Source: Nostoc foliaceum FACHB-393
GTDB taxonomy: Bacteria; Cyanobacteriota; Cyanobacteriia; Cyanobacteriales; Nostocaceae
Reading direction: 5' to 3'
DNA length: 64,000 bases
NCBI RefSeq assembly: GCF_014698505.1
Contig: NZ_JACJTD010000013.1
Span: forward strand, 106,015-170,014
Position numbers and translations under genes: made by a program. Shown one piece after another: positions 56,483-64,000 of the stretch. The notes under the pieces were generated by a model that ran no database searches, was not told where the DNA came from, and was given only the letters and a program-made list of their open reading frames with translations. Position 1 is the stretch's first letter; each line of letters begins with the position of its first letter.

Positions 56483-57672
56483 TTGACATTAAGCAAAAAA
56501 GTAGATTCAGTCTGCAACCAATTCATCAGCGTGTTTCGGTTACTTTCAACTATGAAGTTTACTTCACCCAAAATTTATTTGAGTTGAAAAACCCTACCTT
56601 AGCCCAAGTGATTTCAGGGGATGGGGAGACAAAGCCGAAGAAAGTTGTAGCGATAGTAGACGCAGGAATATTGCAGCATCAACCGGAATTGGTGAAGCAA
56701 TTAGTAGCGTATACCAAGTTTTATGCAGAGATACTAGCGATCGCAGCTGAACCGATGATAATTTCAGGAGGAGAAGCTGCCAAAAACGATCGCACTTTAG
56801 TAGAGCAAATCCAGCAGCAGATTGAAGCAGCCGGATTATGTCGCCACTCCTACATATTAGCGATCGGGGGCGGGGCTGTATTGGATTTGGTAGGATATGC
56901 TGCTGCAACTGCTCACCGGGGAATTCGCCTAATTCGGATTCCGACGACAGTGTTAGCACAAAATGATTCTGGGGTTGGCGTAAAAAACGGCATCAACGCC
57001 TTTGGTAAAAAGAACTTTCTCGGCACATTTGCGCCACCTTATGCTGTTATAAATGATTCTGCCTTTTTGACAACTCTAGACGATCGCGATTGGCGTTCTG
57101 GGATTGCAGAAGCCGTCAAAGTGGCGCTAATTAAGGATGCTAACTTTTTTGATTTTATCCACTCTCACAGCGCAGCCCTGGCGCGGCGAGACATGGATAC
57201 TATGCAACAGGTTATCTATCGTTGCGCCCAGTTGCATTTAGAACATATTGCCAATAGCGGCGATCCTTTTGAAATGGGTTCGTCTCGTCCCCTGGATTTT
57301 GGACATTGGGCGGCTCATAAACTAGAGCATTTGACAAATTATCGCTTGCGTCATGGCGAAGCAGTTGCGATCGGTATTGCTTTGGATAGCACCTATTCTT
57401 ATTTATTAGGATTGCTTGATTGTTCAGAGTGGCAACAGATATTAAATACTTTATCAGCGTTGGGTTTTACGTTGTATGTGCCAGAACTAGCTGAGAAGTT
57501 ATCACAACCGGAACATCCTGATTGTCTGTTCCGGGGTTTAACCGAGTTCCGCGAACACTTGGGTGGAGAATTGACTTTAACGCTTTTACAACGCATTGGA
57601 AAAGCAATTGAAGTTCACAAGGTGGATTTGTTATTGTACAGGCAAGCAATATCGCTGTTGCGCGAGTTTTAA
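56476..57672 (+). CDS. aroB: 3-dehydroquinate synthase (AroB family)
   Basis: 398 aa, sugar-phosphate cyclase fold. NAD region SYILAIGGGAVLDLVGYAAA, metal-binding residues in the segment around the glutamate of GIAEAVKVALIKD and His residues in FGHWAAHKLEHL and LRHGEAVAIG. It feeds the shikimate pathway for Trp and Tyr precursors. The family also includes EEVS-like and EboD-like cyclases, which I cannot exclude from sequence alone. ATG 56476 overlaps dsbA. Confidence 0.82.
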   Translation: MVVDIKQKSRFSLQPIHQRVSVTFNYEVYFTQNLFELKNPTLAQVISGDGETKPKKVVAIVDAGILQHQPELVKQLVAYTKFYAEILAIAAEPMIISGGEAAKNDRTLVEQIQQQIEAAGLCRHSYILAIGGGAVLDLVGYAAATAHRGIRLIRIPTTVLAQNDSGVGVKNGINAFGKKNFLGTFAPPYAVINDSAFLTTLDDRDWRSGIAEAVKVALIKDANFFDFIHSHSAALARRDMDTMQQVIYRCAQLHLEHIANSGDPFEMGSSRPLDFGHWAAHKLEHLTNYRLRHGEAVAIGIALDSTYSYLLGLLDCSEWQQILNTLSALGFTLYVPELAEKLSQPEHPDCLFRGLTEFREHLGGELTLTLLQRIGKAIEVHKVDLLLYRQAISLLREF

Positions 57673-57689
57673 ATGCATAGGCGCAACTC

Positions 57690-57745
57690 TTGGAGACGCT
57701 ACGCGTAGCTTGCTTCCCCGTAGGGGTACGCCTTCCCGCAGGGTA
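57690..57745. repeat. Palindromic Nostoc dispersed repeat
   Basis: Contains GGAGACGCTACGCGTAGCTT (GCTACGCGTAGC palindrome) and CCCCGTAGGGG. This is the kind of repeat found hundreds of times in Nostoc genomes. It follows aroB. Confidence 0.7.
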
Positions 57746-57860
57746 GATTTGATGCGAGACAATTTTTCACTACTAACTTGTGAGATTATCTACTACCTTT
57801 GAGGGAGGCGAAGAATTGCAAACAGTATTGTCAGAAAATGTACTAAAAAAGCAGTATAAA

Positions 57861-57902
57861 AAGCGAATAAATTGACACCTAATCGAAAAATTATTCAATG
57901 TA
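57861..57902 (+). promoter_or_regulatory. Scytonemin motif copy 4, upstream of trpE
   Basis: Starts AAGCGAATAAATTGACACC, then AATCGAAAAATTATTCAATG and TA. It matches the three scyA motifs with a 1-bp gap. It lies about 195 bp before trpE, the first gene of the downstream aromatic set. Confidence 0.6.
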
Positions 57903-57978
57903 TTATTTGCTTGATATCTAGTATTCTTAAATAAGAAGCGAAAAGTTTTTCATTACATCTTTATAAACGAGTCTACAG

Positions 57979-58020
57979 ATTTAGATAATTTGAACTAACT
58001 TGACATAAAGTTATCTAAAT
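57979..58020. promoter_or_regulatory. Inverted repeat and TTGACA in trpE promoter region
   Basis: ATTTAGATAA (57979-57988) and TTATCTAAAT (58011-58020) form a perfect 10-bp inverted repeat. TTGACA at 58000-58005 lies between. It could be an operator or a hairpin overlapping the promoter. The -10 is not clear. Confidence 0.5.
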
Positions 58021-58095
58021 TTGTTTTTAATTTGAAGATAGTTATCAATAATGATTAATGGCTCTTGACTAATAAATATTTCAGAGAAATTCCCC

Positions 58096-60297
58096 ATGAT
58101 TTTTGATTCCCGTTCCTACAAAACCTCTGGCGGTGTAAGTGTTTCTCGCTCCATCACCGAAGTGAAGATGGACATTGCCCTGGAAGATATTCTGTTTCGC
58201 TTAAATTCTCAGCGTGGAGGTTTGCTAAGGAGCAGCTATGAATATCCAGGCAGATATAAGAGATGGGCGATCGGATTTGTCAATCCACCATTGGAATTGA
58301 CTACACAGGGAAATGCTTTTACTTTGATAGCGTTGAATGAACGCGGTGAAGTTCTTTTACCATTACTATTAGAGCAGCTATCTCAGTCAGAACAACTTGA
58401 GAAAATTAGCCAAGATGAGAAGTATATTGTCGGCTTTATTAAACCTGCAAAAAAACTATTTGCTGAAGAAGAACGCAGTAAACAACCTTCAGCGTTTACT
58501 GTTATTCGTGAAATTCTATATACTTTTTCTAGTCAAGAAGACGAGCATTTAGGATTGTATGGTGCATTTGGTTATGACTTAGTTTTTCAGTTTGAACCAA
58601 TTAACCAATGCCTAGAACGTCCTAAGGATCAGCGGGATTTAGTGCTTTATCTGCCTGATGAATTGATAGTTGTTGACTACTATCAGCAACGCGCATTTCG
58701 TCTAGAATATGAATTTGAAACAGTTCATGGCAGCACTAATAATCTTCCTCGAACAGGTGAGTCTGTAGACTATCGTGGAAAACATCTTCTCCCAAATCAA
58801 ACTGCTGACCATAAAGTAGGCGAGTATGCCAAAAAAGTTGAGGGTGCGCTCGATTATTTCCGCCGAGGCGATTTATTTGAAGTGGTTCCTAGTCAAAACT
58901 TTTTTGAAAGCTATGAAGACCAACCCAGTAAACTATTTAACACCTTAAAGGAAATAAATCCTAGCCCTTATGGATTTATTTTTAATTTAGGTGGAGAATA
59001 TTTGATTGGTGCATCTCCCGAAATGTTTGTGCGGGTTGAAGGTAGACGGGTAGAAACTTGTCCAATTAGTGGCACTATTAGCCGGGGACAAGATGCTCTT
59101 GACGATGCGGTGCAAATTCGTCAGTTACTCAACTCCCACAAAGATGAAGCTGAGTTGACCATGTGTACTGATGTCGATCGCAATGACAAATCCCGAATCT
59201 GCGAACCTGGTTCAGTACAAGTGATTGGTCGTCGCCAAATTGAATTATACAGCCATTTAATTCATACAGTAGATCATGTTGAAGGGACACTGCGATCGCA
59301 ATTTGATGCCTTAGATGCCTTTCTTTCGCATACATGGGCAGTTACAGTCACCGGCGCACCCAAAAAAGCCGCAATAGATTTTATCGAACAGCATGAACGT
59401 AGCGCCCGCCGTTGGTATGGTGGAGCAGTCGGCTATTTAAATTTCAATGGCAATTTAAATACTGGATTAATTCTGCGGACAATCCGATTAAAAGACTGCA
59501 TCGCCGAAGTACGAGTTGGTGCTACAGTCCTTTATGACTCCATACCCCAAGCAGAAGAACAAGAAACAATCACCAAAGCTGCTGCTTTATTTGAAACAAT
59601 TCGCCGTGTTAAGCAAACGAGTCAGAAAATTGATGAATCCAGTTCCATAAAATCAACTAAAATCCTCCCAAGTGCGGCAACTGGCAAACGCATCTTACTA
59701 ATAGACTATGAAGACTCATTTGTTCATACCTTAGCCAATTACATTCGCCAAACTGGTGCAAGCGTCACCACACTGCGTCATGGTTTCTCGGAATCGCTAT
59801 TCGATACAGAACGCCCTGACTTAGTTGTTTTATCTCCTGGCCCTGGTAGACCAAGTGATTTTCGGGTTCCCCAGACAGTCGGCGCCCTTCTTCATCGCAA
59901 AATTCCGATTTTCGGAGTTTGTCTGGGACTGCAAGGCATTGTCGAAGCTTTTGATGGACAATTGGGAGTTCTCAACTATCCCCAACATGGTAAATCCTCA
60001 CGAATTTTTGTCACTGATTCTAATTCTGTGACCTTCAAGAATTTACCACAATCTTTTCCAGTGGGTAGATACCATTCATTGTTTGCCCTACCGCAATATT
60101 TGCCAAAAGAACTCAAAGTAACAGCGATTTCTGATGACGACGTAATTATGGGCATTGAACATCAGACACTTCCCATCGCCGCCGTTCAGTTTCATCCAGA
60201 ATCAATCATGACTCTAGCGGGAGAAGTCGGTCTGGAAATCATTAAAAATGTGGTGCGTGCATACACAACCAAAGAGTCATTAGTCATTGGTCATTGA
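58096..60297 (+). CDS. trpE: TrpE-TrpG fusion, anthranilate synthase
   Basis: 733 aa, both subunits in one chain. The chorismate-binding part (~50-515) has [22 protein letters not shown] and the catalytic-type [20 protein letters not shown], given here as its ends [11 protein letters not shown] and IDFIEQ. The GATase part (~535-725) has the nucleophile Cys in GVCLGLQG (usual GVCLGHQ, so His is Leu) and the His/Glu in FHPES. It makes anthranilate for Trp supply to scytonemin. Start ATG 58096. The last residues (SLVIGH) and the stop lie in ATTAGTC-type heptamers. Matches NpR1266. Confidence 0.9.
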   Translation: MIFDSRSYKTSGGVSVSRSITEVKMDIALEDILFRLNSQRGGLLRSSYEYPGRYKRWAIGFVNPPLELTTQGNAFTLIALNERGEVLLPLLLEQLSQSEQLEKISQDEKYIVGFIKPAKKLFAEEERSKQPSAFTVIREILYTFSSQEDEHLGLYGAFGYDLVFQFEPINQCLERPKDQRDLVLYLPDELIVVDYYQQRAFRLEYEFETVHGSTNNLPRTGESVDYRGKHLLPNQTADHKVGEYAKKVEGALDYFRRGDLFEVVPSQNFFESYEDQPSKLFNTLKEINPSPYGFIFNLGGEYLIGASPEMFVRVEGRRVETCPISGTISRGQDALDDAVQIRQLLNSHKDEAELTMCTDVDRNDKSRICEPGSVQVIGRRQIELYSHLIHTVDHVEGTLRSQFDALDAFLSHTWAVTVTGAPKKAAIDFIEQHERSARRWYGGAVGYLNFNGNLNTGLILRTIRLKDCIAEVRVGATVLYDSIPQAEEQETITKAAALFETIRRVKQTSQKIDESSSIKSTKILPSAATGKRILLIDYEDSFVHTLANYIRQTGASVTTLRHGFSESLFDTERPDLVVLSPGPGRPSDFRVPQTVGALLHRKIPIFGVCLGLQGIVEAFDGQLGVLNYPQHGKSSRIFVTDSNSVTFKNLPQSFPVGRYHSLFALPQYLPKELKVTAISDDDVIMGIEHQTLPIAAVQFHPESIMTLAGEVGLEIIKNVVRAYTTKESLVIGH

Positions 60298-60300
60298 AAA

Positions 60301-60392
60301 GAGGCAGAGGGGCGGGGTGCGGGGGGCAAAGGGGAAAACTCTTTTCCCCTGCTCCCTGCTCCCTGCTCCCTGCTCCCTGCTCCCCCTGCTCA
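60301..60392. repeat. G/C-rich repeat and hairpin between trpE and trpC
   Basis: A GGGGAAAA/TTTTCCCC hairpin near 60331-60349 is followed by about five CTCCCTG heptamers (60350-60391). This is the same STRR class as in the PKS linkers. It is read in frame upstream of trpC without a start, and the true trpC start comes after it. Confidence 0.8.
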
Positions 60393-60401
60393 ATAAAAGA
60401 T

Positions 60402-61232
60402 ATGACTAACCAAGTTACCACTTCCCGCCATATTCTTGAAGACATTGTGTTGCATAAAAGGCAAGAAGTTGCACAAATGCAGCAAGAAATGCCTTTATCT
60501 TCCTTGCGACAACGGTTAAATGCAGCCCCGACTGTGCGAAATTTCTTGACTGCTTTGCAAGAAAACTCCAACCAACCTAGCTTAATTGCCGAGGTAAAAA
60601 AGGCATCACCTAGCCGTGGGATTATCCGCGCAGATTTTGATCCAGTAGCGATCGCTCAAGCTTATGAAAGAGGTGGTGCAGCTTGTCTATCAGTCCTCAC
60701 TGATCATAAGTTTTTTCAGGGCAGTTTTGATAATCTGCGGGCTGTGCGTCAGCAAGTTGCATTACCCCTACTGTGCAAGGAGTTTATCATTGACCCCTAT
60801 CAAATTTATTTAGCACGGACAGCAGGCGCAGATGCAGTGTTGTTGATTGCCGCCATTTTATCAGACCAAGAACTCCAAGACTTTTTGCGAGTGATTCATG
60901 ATTTGGGCATGACTGCGCTAGTAGAAGTTCATACCTTGGCTGAACTGGATCGAGTGCTAAAGCTTGAGGATTTACATTTAGTCGGAATCAACAATCGCAA
61001 TTTAGAAGATTTTACCCTTGATTTAGGAACAACACAGCAACTCTTAGCAGAGCGTCAACAACAATTACAAAGTTTGGATATCACTGTCGTCAGCGAGTCT
61101 GGACTGTATACACCTGCTGATTTATCTCTTGTCGCTGAAGCTGGTGCGCGTGCGGTTTTAGTAGGAGAGTCTTTAGTTAAACAAAGCGATATAGAACAAG
61201 CTGTACGCAGTCTTTTGAGTACTGAGTGCTGA
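60402..61232 (+). CDS. trpC: TrpC, indole-3-glycerol-phosphate synthase
   Basis: 276 aa TIM barrel. The N-terminus [14 protein letters not shown] matches the family. Catalytic Lys-containing [11 protein letters not shown] and the following [13 protein letters not shown], and [11 protein letters not shown] are present. ATG 60402 is chosen; the upstream reading frame (from TTG 60294) is made of repeat and unlikely to be translated. Step: CdRP to indole-3-glycerol phosphate. Confidence 0.93.
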   Translation: MTNQVTTSRHILEDIVLHKRQEVAQMQQEMPLSSLRQRLNAAPTVRNFLTALQENSNQPSLIAEVKKASPSRGIIRADFDPVAIAQAYERGGAACLSVLTDHKFFQGSFDNLRAVRQQVALPLLCKEFIIDPYQIYLARTAGADAVLLIAAILSDQELQDFLRVIHDLGMTALVEVHTLAELDRVLKLEDLHLVGINNRNLEDFTLDLGTTQQLLAERQQQLQSLDITVVSESGLYTPADLSLVAEAGARAVLVGESLVKQSDIEQAVRSLLSTEC

Positions 61233-61259
61233 GGTAAACCTAAAAAATGAAGCTCTGAT

Positions 61260-61553
61260 ACTCATTCACGAGTATCAAAGACTCGTTAACGGAGCTAAAA
61301 GACTCGTTCACGAGTATCAAAGACTCGCTAACGGAGCTAAAAGACTCGTTCACGAGTATCAAAGACTCGCTAACGGAGATAAAAGACTCGTTCACGAGTA
61401 TCAAAGACTCGCTAACGGAGATAAAAGACTCGTTCACGAGTATCAAAGACTCGCTAACGGAGCTAAAAGACTCGTTCACGAGTATCAAAGACTCGCTAAC
61501 GGAGCTAAAAGACTCGTTCACGGAGATAAAAGACTCGTTCACGAGTATCAAAG
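61260..61553. repeat. 21-bp minisatellite, 14 units
   Basis: Fourteen 21-bp units without interruption. Two forms alternate: ACTCGTTCACGAGTATCAAA (+G) and ACTCGCTAACGGAGCTAAAA (+G), giving a 42-bp higher-order unit. Unit 13 is a hybrid (TTCACGGAGATA). The first form contains a CTCGTTCACGAG hairpin. The array fills most of the gap between trpC and trpA. It is open in one frame on the minus strand with a 7-residue repeat (LVNESFS, VSESLI), but no gene signal supports a protein. Confidence 0.9.
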
Positions 61554-61644
61554 ACTCGACGACAAAAAATCTAGCGGGGATATCGCTAATTACTGAGTGT
61601 TGATTATTCCAGAACTATTAACCAATCATTAACTATTTTTCAGC

Positions 61645-62502
61645 ATGACTTCTATCTCCGATTCCTTTAAAACTTTAGGCGTTAGCAAAGCTCCTGTGCA
61701 GGAGGCTGGCCAACAGTGTGCTTTAATCCCGTTTATCACAGCAGGCGATCCTGACTTAGAAACCACCGCCGAGGCAATACGTATCTTAGATCGCAACGGT
61801 GCAGACTTCATCGAGTTGGGCATTCCCTATTCCGATCCTCTCGCAGATGGGCCTGTAATTCAAGCAGCAGCAACCCGCGCTTTGCAAAAAGGCACCAAAT
61901 TAGAGCAAGTGCTAGAGATGTTGCACACAGTAATTCCTAGCATAAAAGCGCCAATCATTCTATTTACTTACTACAATCCGATTTTGCACCGGGGTATTAA
62001 GTCATTTTTGGCGCAAATTGCCGCTGCTGGGGTACAAGGATTGGTAGTACCAGACTTACCCTTAGAAGAAGCAGAAGAATTAATCCAAACCGCCGCATCT
62101 TTTGGAATTGAGGTAATTTTGCTCGTAGCTCCCACCAGTTCTCTAGATAGGATTTTAGCGATCGCTCGTCAATCTCAAGGTTTTATCTATCTAGTAAGCG
62201 TCACAGGCGTTACAGGTATCCGTGCTCAAATCCAAGACCGTGTAAAAGATTTAATTACCGACTTGCGAAGCGTCACCGATAAACCCATCGGCGTTGGTTT
62301 TGGCATCTCAGGGCCAGAACAAGCACATCAAGTAATGGAATGGGGAGCAGATGCAGTGATTGTTGGTAGCGCCTTCGTCAAACGTTTAGCTGAAGGTAGC
62401 CCAACTGAAGGATTACAAGCTGTAGAACAACTCTGTCGGGAACTCAAAGCAGCAATTACAGAAAGTCGGCACGAAAGTCCATCTCTTCAAGAGGTGAGAT
62501 AA
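61645..62502 (+). CDS. trpA: TrpA, tryptophan synthase alpha subunit
   Basis: 285 aa TIM barrel. It has [16 protein letters not shown], the catalytic Glu in [16 protein letters not shown], and catalytic Asp in [26 protein letters not shown] is the phosphate site. It cleaves indole-3-glycerol phosphate and pairs with TrpB, whose gene begins at 63907, beyond tyrP. About 20 N-terminal residues extend before the usual start; ATG 61645 is the only start seen in frame with sense. Confidence 0.93.
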   Translation: MTSISDSFKTLGVSKAPVQEAGQQCALIPFITAGDPDLETTAEAIRILDRNGADFIELGIPYSDPLADGPVIQAAATRALQKGTKLEQVLEMLHTVIPSIKAPIILFTYYNPILHRGIKSFLAQIAAAGVQGLVVPDLPLEEAEELIQTAASFGIEVILLVAPTSSLDRILAIARQSQGFIYLVSVTGVTGIRAQIQDRVKDLITDLRSVTDKPIGVGFGISGPEQAHQVMEWGADAVIVGSAFVKRLAEGSPTEGLQAVEQLCRELKAAITESRHESPSLQEVR

Positions 62503-62608
62503 ATTCACCCGCAGACTTAGGGAGTGGGGAATAGAAAGTAGGGAATTAGTATCAATTATTTCTCTTTCTGCCCTCCTGCTCCTCTGCCCCCCTACTTTGA
62601 TTAAGATA

Positions 62609-63832
62609 ATGAAACTCCTGCTGAAATCTGTCAAAATATTAATTTATAGCTTACTTGTAGTTAGCGCCTGTGCACTTACAGTCTTCGCCCACGATCGCAT
62701 TGACTACGGACAAGACAAAAACTATAGGTATGAAAATCTTCAAGGGCAATACGCTCAATTAGCTGTAAGAAAGAACGTAACTGACCTGACACCAGCAGAG
62801 AAAACAGCCTTTGTCAAAGCTATCAAAACCTTAAAAACTGTAATACCCGCAGGTAGCAAGCTCAGTATTTACGATCAATTCGTTGCCATACATATAGGGG
62901 CAACACGCCTAATTCATAACCATAAAGGGCATTCCAATGCTTCTGTTCAAGAACTGGCTCATGAAAATGCTGCATTTTTCCCTTGGCATCGAGAATATAT
63001 CCGCAGATTTGAACAGGCTCTGCAAGCAGTAGACCGAACTGTTACTCTCCCATACTGGGATTGGACAGATGCCAAAGCGCTTGATGTGATTTTTAACGAT
63101 GACTTTCTTGGTTCTAACGGTCAAGGAGTAACCATCAAAACTCCAAATCAGGGAAATTTTACAGGCGGCCCTGTGCCTGGGGCTTTTTCTGCTGCAAATG
63201 GCTGGGTTATTAATCCAGTATTAAACATTGACCCAGATACCGGAACATCTTTAGGTACATCACTTGTCCGCTTTCTACAAGCACCTCCTGCCAGTGATTA
63301 CCCTTTGCCCAAAAAAGATATTGAGCGTACCCTCCGCCTTAATAACTATTCTCTATTTCGCCCTGCTTTGGAAGGATTTATCTCTGTAGATGAGCAGGGT
63401 AAAGTCACCCCAGGAGGATTCCTACACAACTACATTCATGGTTTAGTCGGTGGGGTACAGATAGACGCAAGCACGAGACCGATAACGTTTAAGGGTCTGG
63501 GTACCATGAGTAATATACCAAGTTCGCCCTATGACCCAGTGTTTTGGTTGCATCATGCGAACGCAGACCGCCTCTGGGCTGAATGGCAAGAAAACGGTCA
63601 CAAAGGTAGTGATTTTTATCCTGTTGATGGTCAGCCTTACGGACACAATCTTAAAGACCTAATGTGGCCTTGGGACGGCGGTATGTCTACCCCCAAAGCT
63701 ACGGCGTTAGGAGATTTACTATCCCTATTACCAAATTTTGACTCTGACGATTTGGTGCGCCCTATAGACGTTTTGAATCACAGGGAACTGGGCTATACCT
63801 ACGAAACCTGGGAAAGGAAAACGCAAAGATAA
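62609..63832 (+). CDS. tyrP: TyrP, exported tyrosinase
   Basis: About 407 aa, type 3 dinuclear copper protein. Signal peptide MKLLLKSVKILIYSLLVVSA ending near VFAHD. CuA: His in VAIHIGATRL or HNHKGH, His in LAHENAA, and FFPWHREYIRRFE. CuB: HNYIHGLVGG and DPVFWLHHANADRLW. It oxidises phenolic rings and is thought to act in the oxidative periplasmic phase of scytonemin synthesis. TTG 62597 or ATG 62609 could be the start. Matches NpR1263 in position between trpA and trpB. Confidence 0.9.
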   Translation: MKLLLKSVKILIYSLLVVSACALTVFAHDRIDYGQDKNYRYENLQGQYAQLAVRKNVTDLTPAEKTAFVKAIKTLKTVIPAGSKLSIYDQFVAIHIGATRLIHNHKGHSNASVQELAHENAAFFPWHREYIRRFEQALQAVDRTVTLPYWDWTDAKALDVIFNDDFLGSNGQGVTIKTPNQGNFTGGPVPGAFSAANGWVINPVLNIDPDTGTSLGTSLVRFLQAPPASDYPLPKKDIERTLRLNNYSLFRPALEGFISVDEQGKVTPGGFLHNYIHGLVGGVQIDASTRPITFKGLGTMSNIPSSPYDPVFWLHHANADRLWAEWQENGHKGSDFYPVDGQPYGHNLKDLMWPWDGGMSTPKATALGDLLSLLPNFDSDDLVRPIDVLNHRELGYTYETWERKTQR

Positions 63833-63906
63833 TTTCAGTTGTGGCATAAGTTCTAACTTTTTAGAACGAAAGTAAAAAATATTTGAACATAAAAGGATTT
63901 TAACCA

Positions 63907-64000
63907 GTGGTAAGCATACAAGACATCAAAACTGCAACCGTTCAACCAGATTCTTTGGGCAGATTTGGAAAATTTGGCGGTAAATACGTCCCAGAAACCT
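63907..64000 (+). CDS. trpB: TrpB, tryptophan synthase beta subunit, N-terminal part
   Basis: A GTG at 63907 starts a frame running off the window, VVSIQDIKTATVQPDSLGRF then GKFGGKYVPET, which matches the TrpB N-terminus (GxFGGKYVPET). AAAAGG lies 10-15 bp upstream. Only 31 codons are in the window. Confidence 0.85.
   Translation, partial: MVSIQDIKTATVQPDSLGRFGKFGGKYVPET

Larger units (their letters stand above)
57673..58095. other. aroB-trpE intergenic regulatory region
   Basis: A 423-bp gap. It holds the dispersed repeat (57690-57745), the fourth copy of the 43-bp motif (57861-57902) and a 10-bp inverted repeat around a TTGACA (57979-58020). No ORF of interest. Confidence 0.6.

Noticed and set aside
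56476..57672. Assignment of the cyclase as a mycosporine (EEVS/DDGS) enzyme
   Set aside because: Position in the scy cluster matches aroB of N. punctiforme, and no other mycosporine genes are here.
60294..60401. An N-terminal extension of TrpC from TTG 60294
   Set aside because: It translates the G/C-rich repeat; the family N-terminus begins right after the ATG at 60402.
61240..61551. A minus-strand reading frame of 103 codons with a repeating 7-residue pattern
   Set aside because: It is the translation of the 21-bp tandem repeat (a multiple of three, so open by construction), has no ribosome site, and lies in a gap of the trp genes.

Overview
The window reads as chromosomal DNA of a filamentous, heterocyst-forming cyanobacterium close to Nostoc (Nostocales). 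The evidence is the many HIP1 octamers (GCGATCGC), heptanucleotide tandem repeats (STRRs) at gene ends, PUFA-synthase-like PKS genes of the heterocyst glycolipid type, and a scytonemin cluster in the gene order I know from Nostoc punctiforme. No tRNA, rRNA or CRISPR array was seen.

Layout. (1) 1-14.8 kb, + strand: a lipid-type polyketide cluster. It holds an ACP-ACP-KR-DH protein, a KS-like/AT protein, a PfaD-type enoyl reductase, an AurF-like non-heme diiron protein, a 2Fe-2S ferredoxin, a free ACP, a condensation/acyltransferase-like protein and a large unknown protein with a TubC-type docking domain. (2) 15.2-28.4 kb: sugar and envelope genes, namely two SDR epimerases, glycosyltransferases, a SyrD/PvdE-like ABC exporter, a methyltransferase-GT2 fusion, a GT39-like membrane protein, a GtrA-like protein and a decayed glycosyltransferase copy. 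Regions 1 and 2 could together make and export a glycolipid, but this is inference. (3) 29.0-32.5 kb: an ethylene-receptor-like histidine kinase followed by a REC-PAS-kinase. (4) 32.5-38.4 kb: a fold-back element, an argJ remnant, a four-gene carbohydrate ABC importer on the minus strand, and an IS remnant. (5) 38.5-39.7 kb: an orphan AAA ATPase. (6) 39.9-64 kb: the scytonemin sunscreen locus. A two-component system (minus strand) diverges from scyA-scyB-scyC-scyD-scyE-scyF, followed by a glycosyltransferase, tyrA, a dsbA-like gene, aroB, trpE(G), trpC, trpA, tyrP and the first codons of trpB.

How the genes work together. In region 6, aroB, trpE, trpC, trpA, trpB and tyrA boost tryptophan and p-hydroxyphenylpyruvate. 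ScyB converts Trp to indole-3-pyruvate, ScyA couples it to p-hydroxyphenylpyruvate and ScyC cyclises the product. The exported ScyD/E/F and TyrP proteins presumably act in later periplasmic steps. The response regulator carries an AraC-type DNA-binding domain.

Main discovery candidates: a 43-bp motif present three times upstream of scyA and once upstream of trpE (a possible operator of the scytonemin response regulator); the PKS plus AurF-like diiron/ferredoxin/ACP cluster; a kinase that keeps every ethylene-binding residue I could check; a 14-unit 21-bp minisatellite between trpC and trpA; and tandem repeats that supply start codons, C-termini and interdomain linkers.
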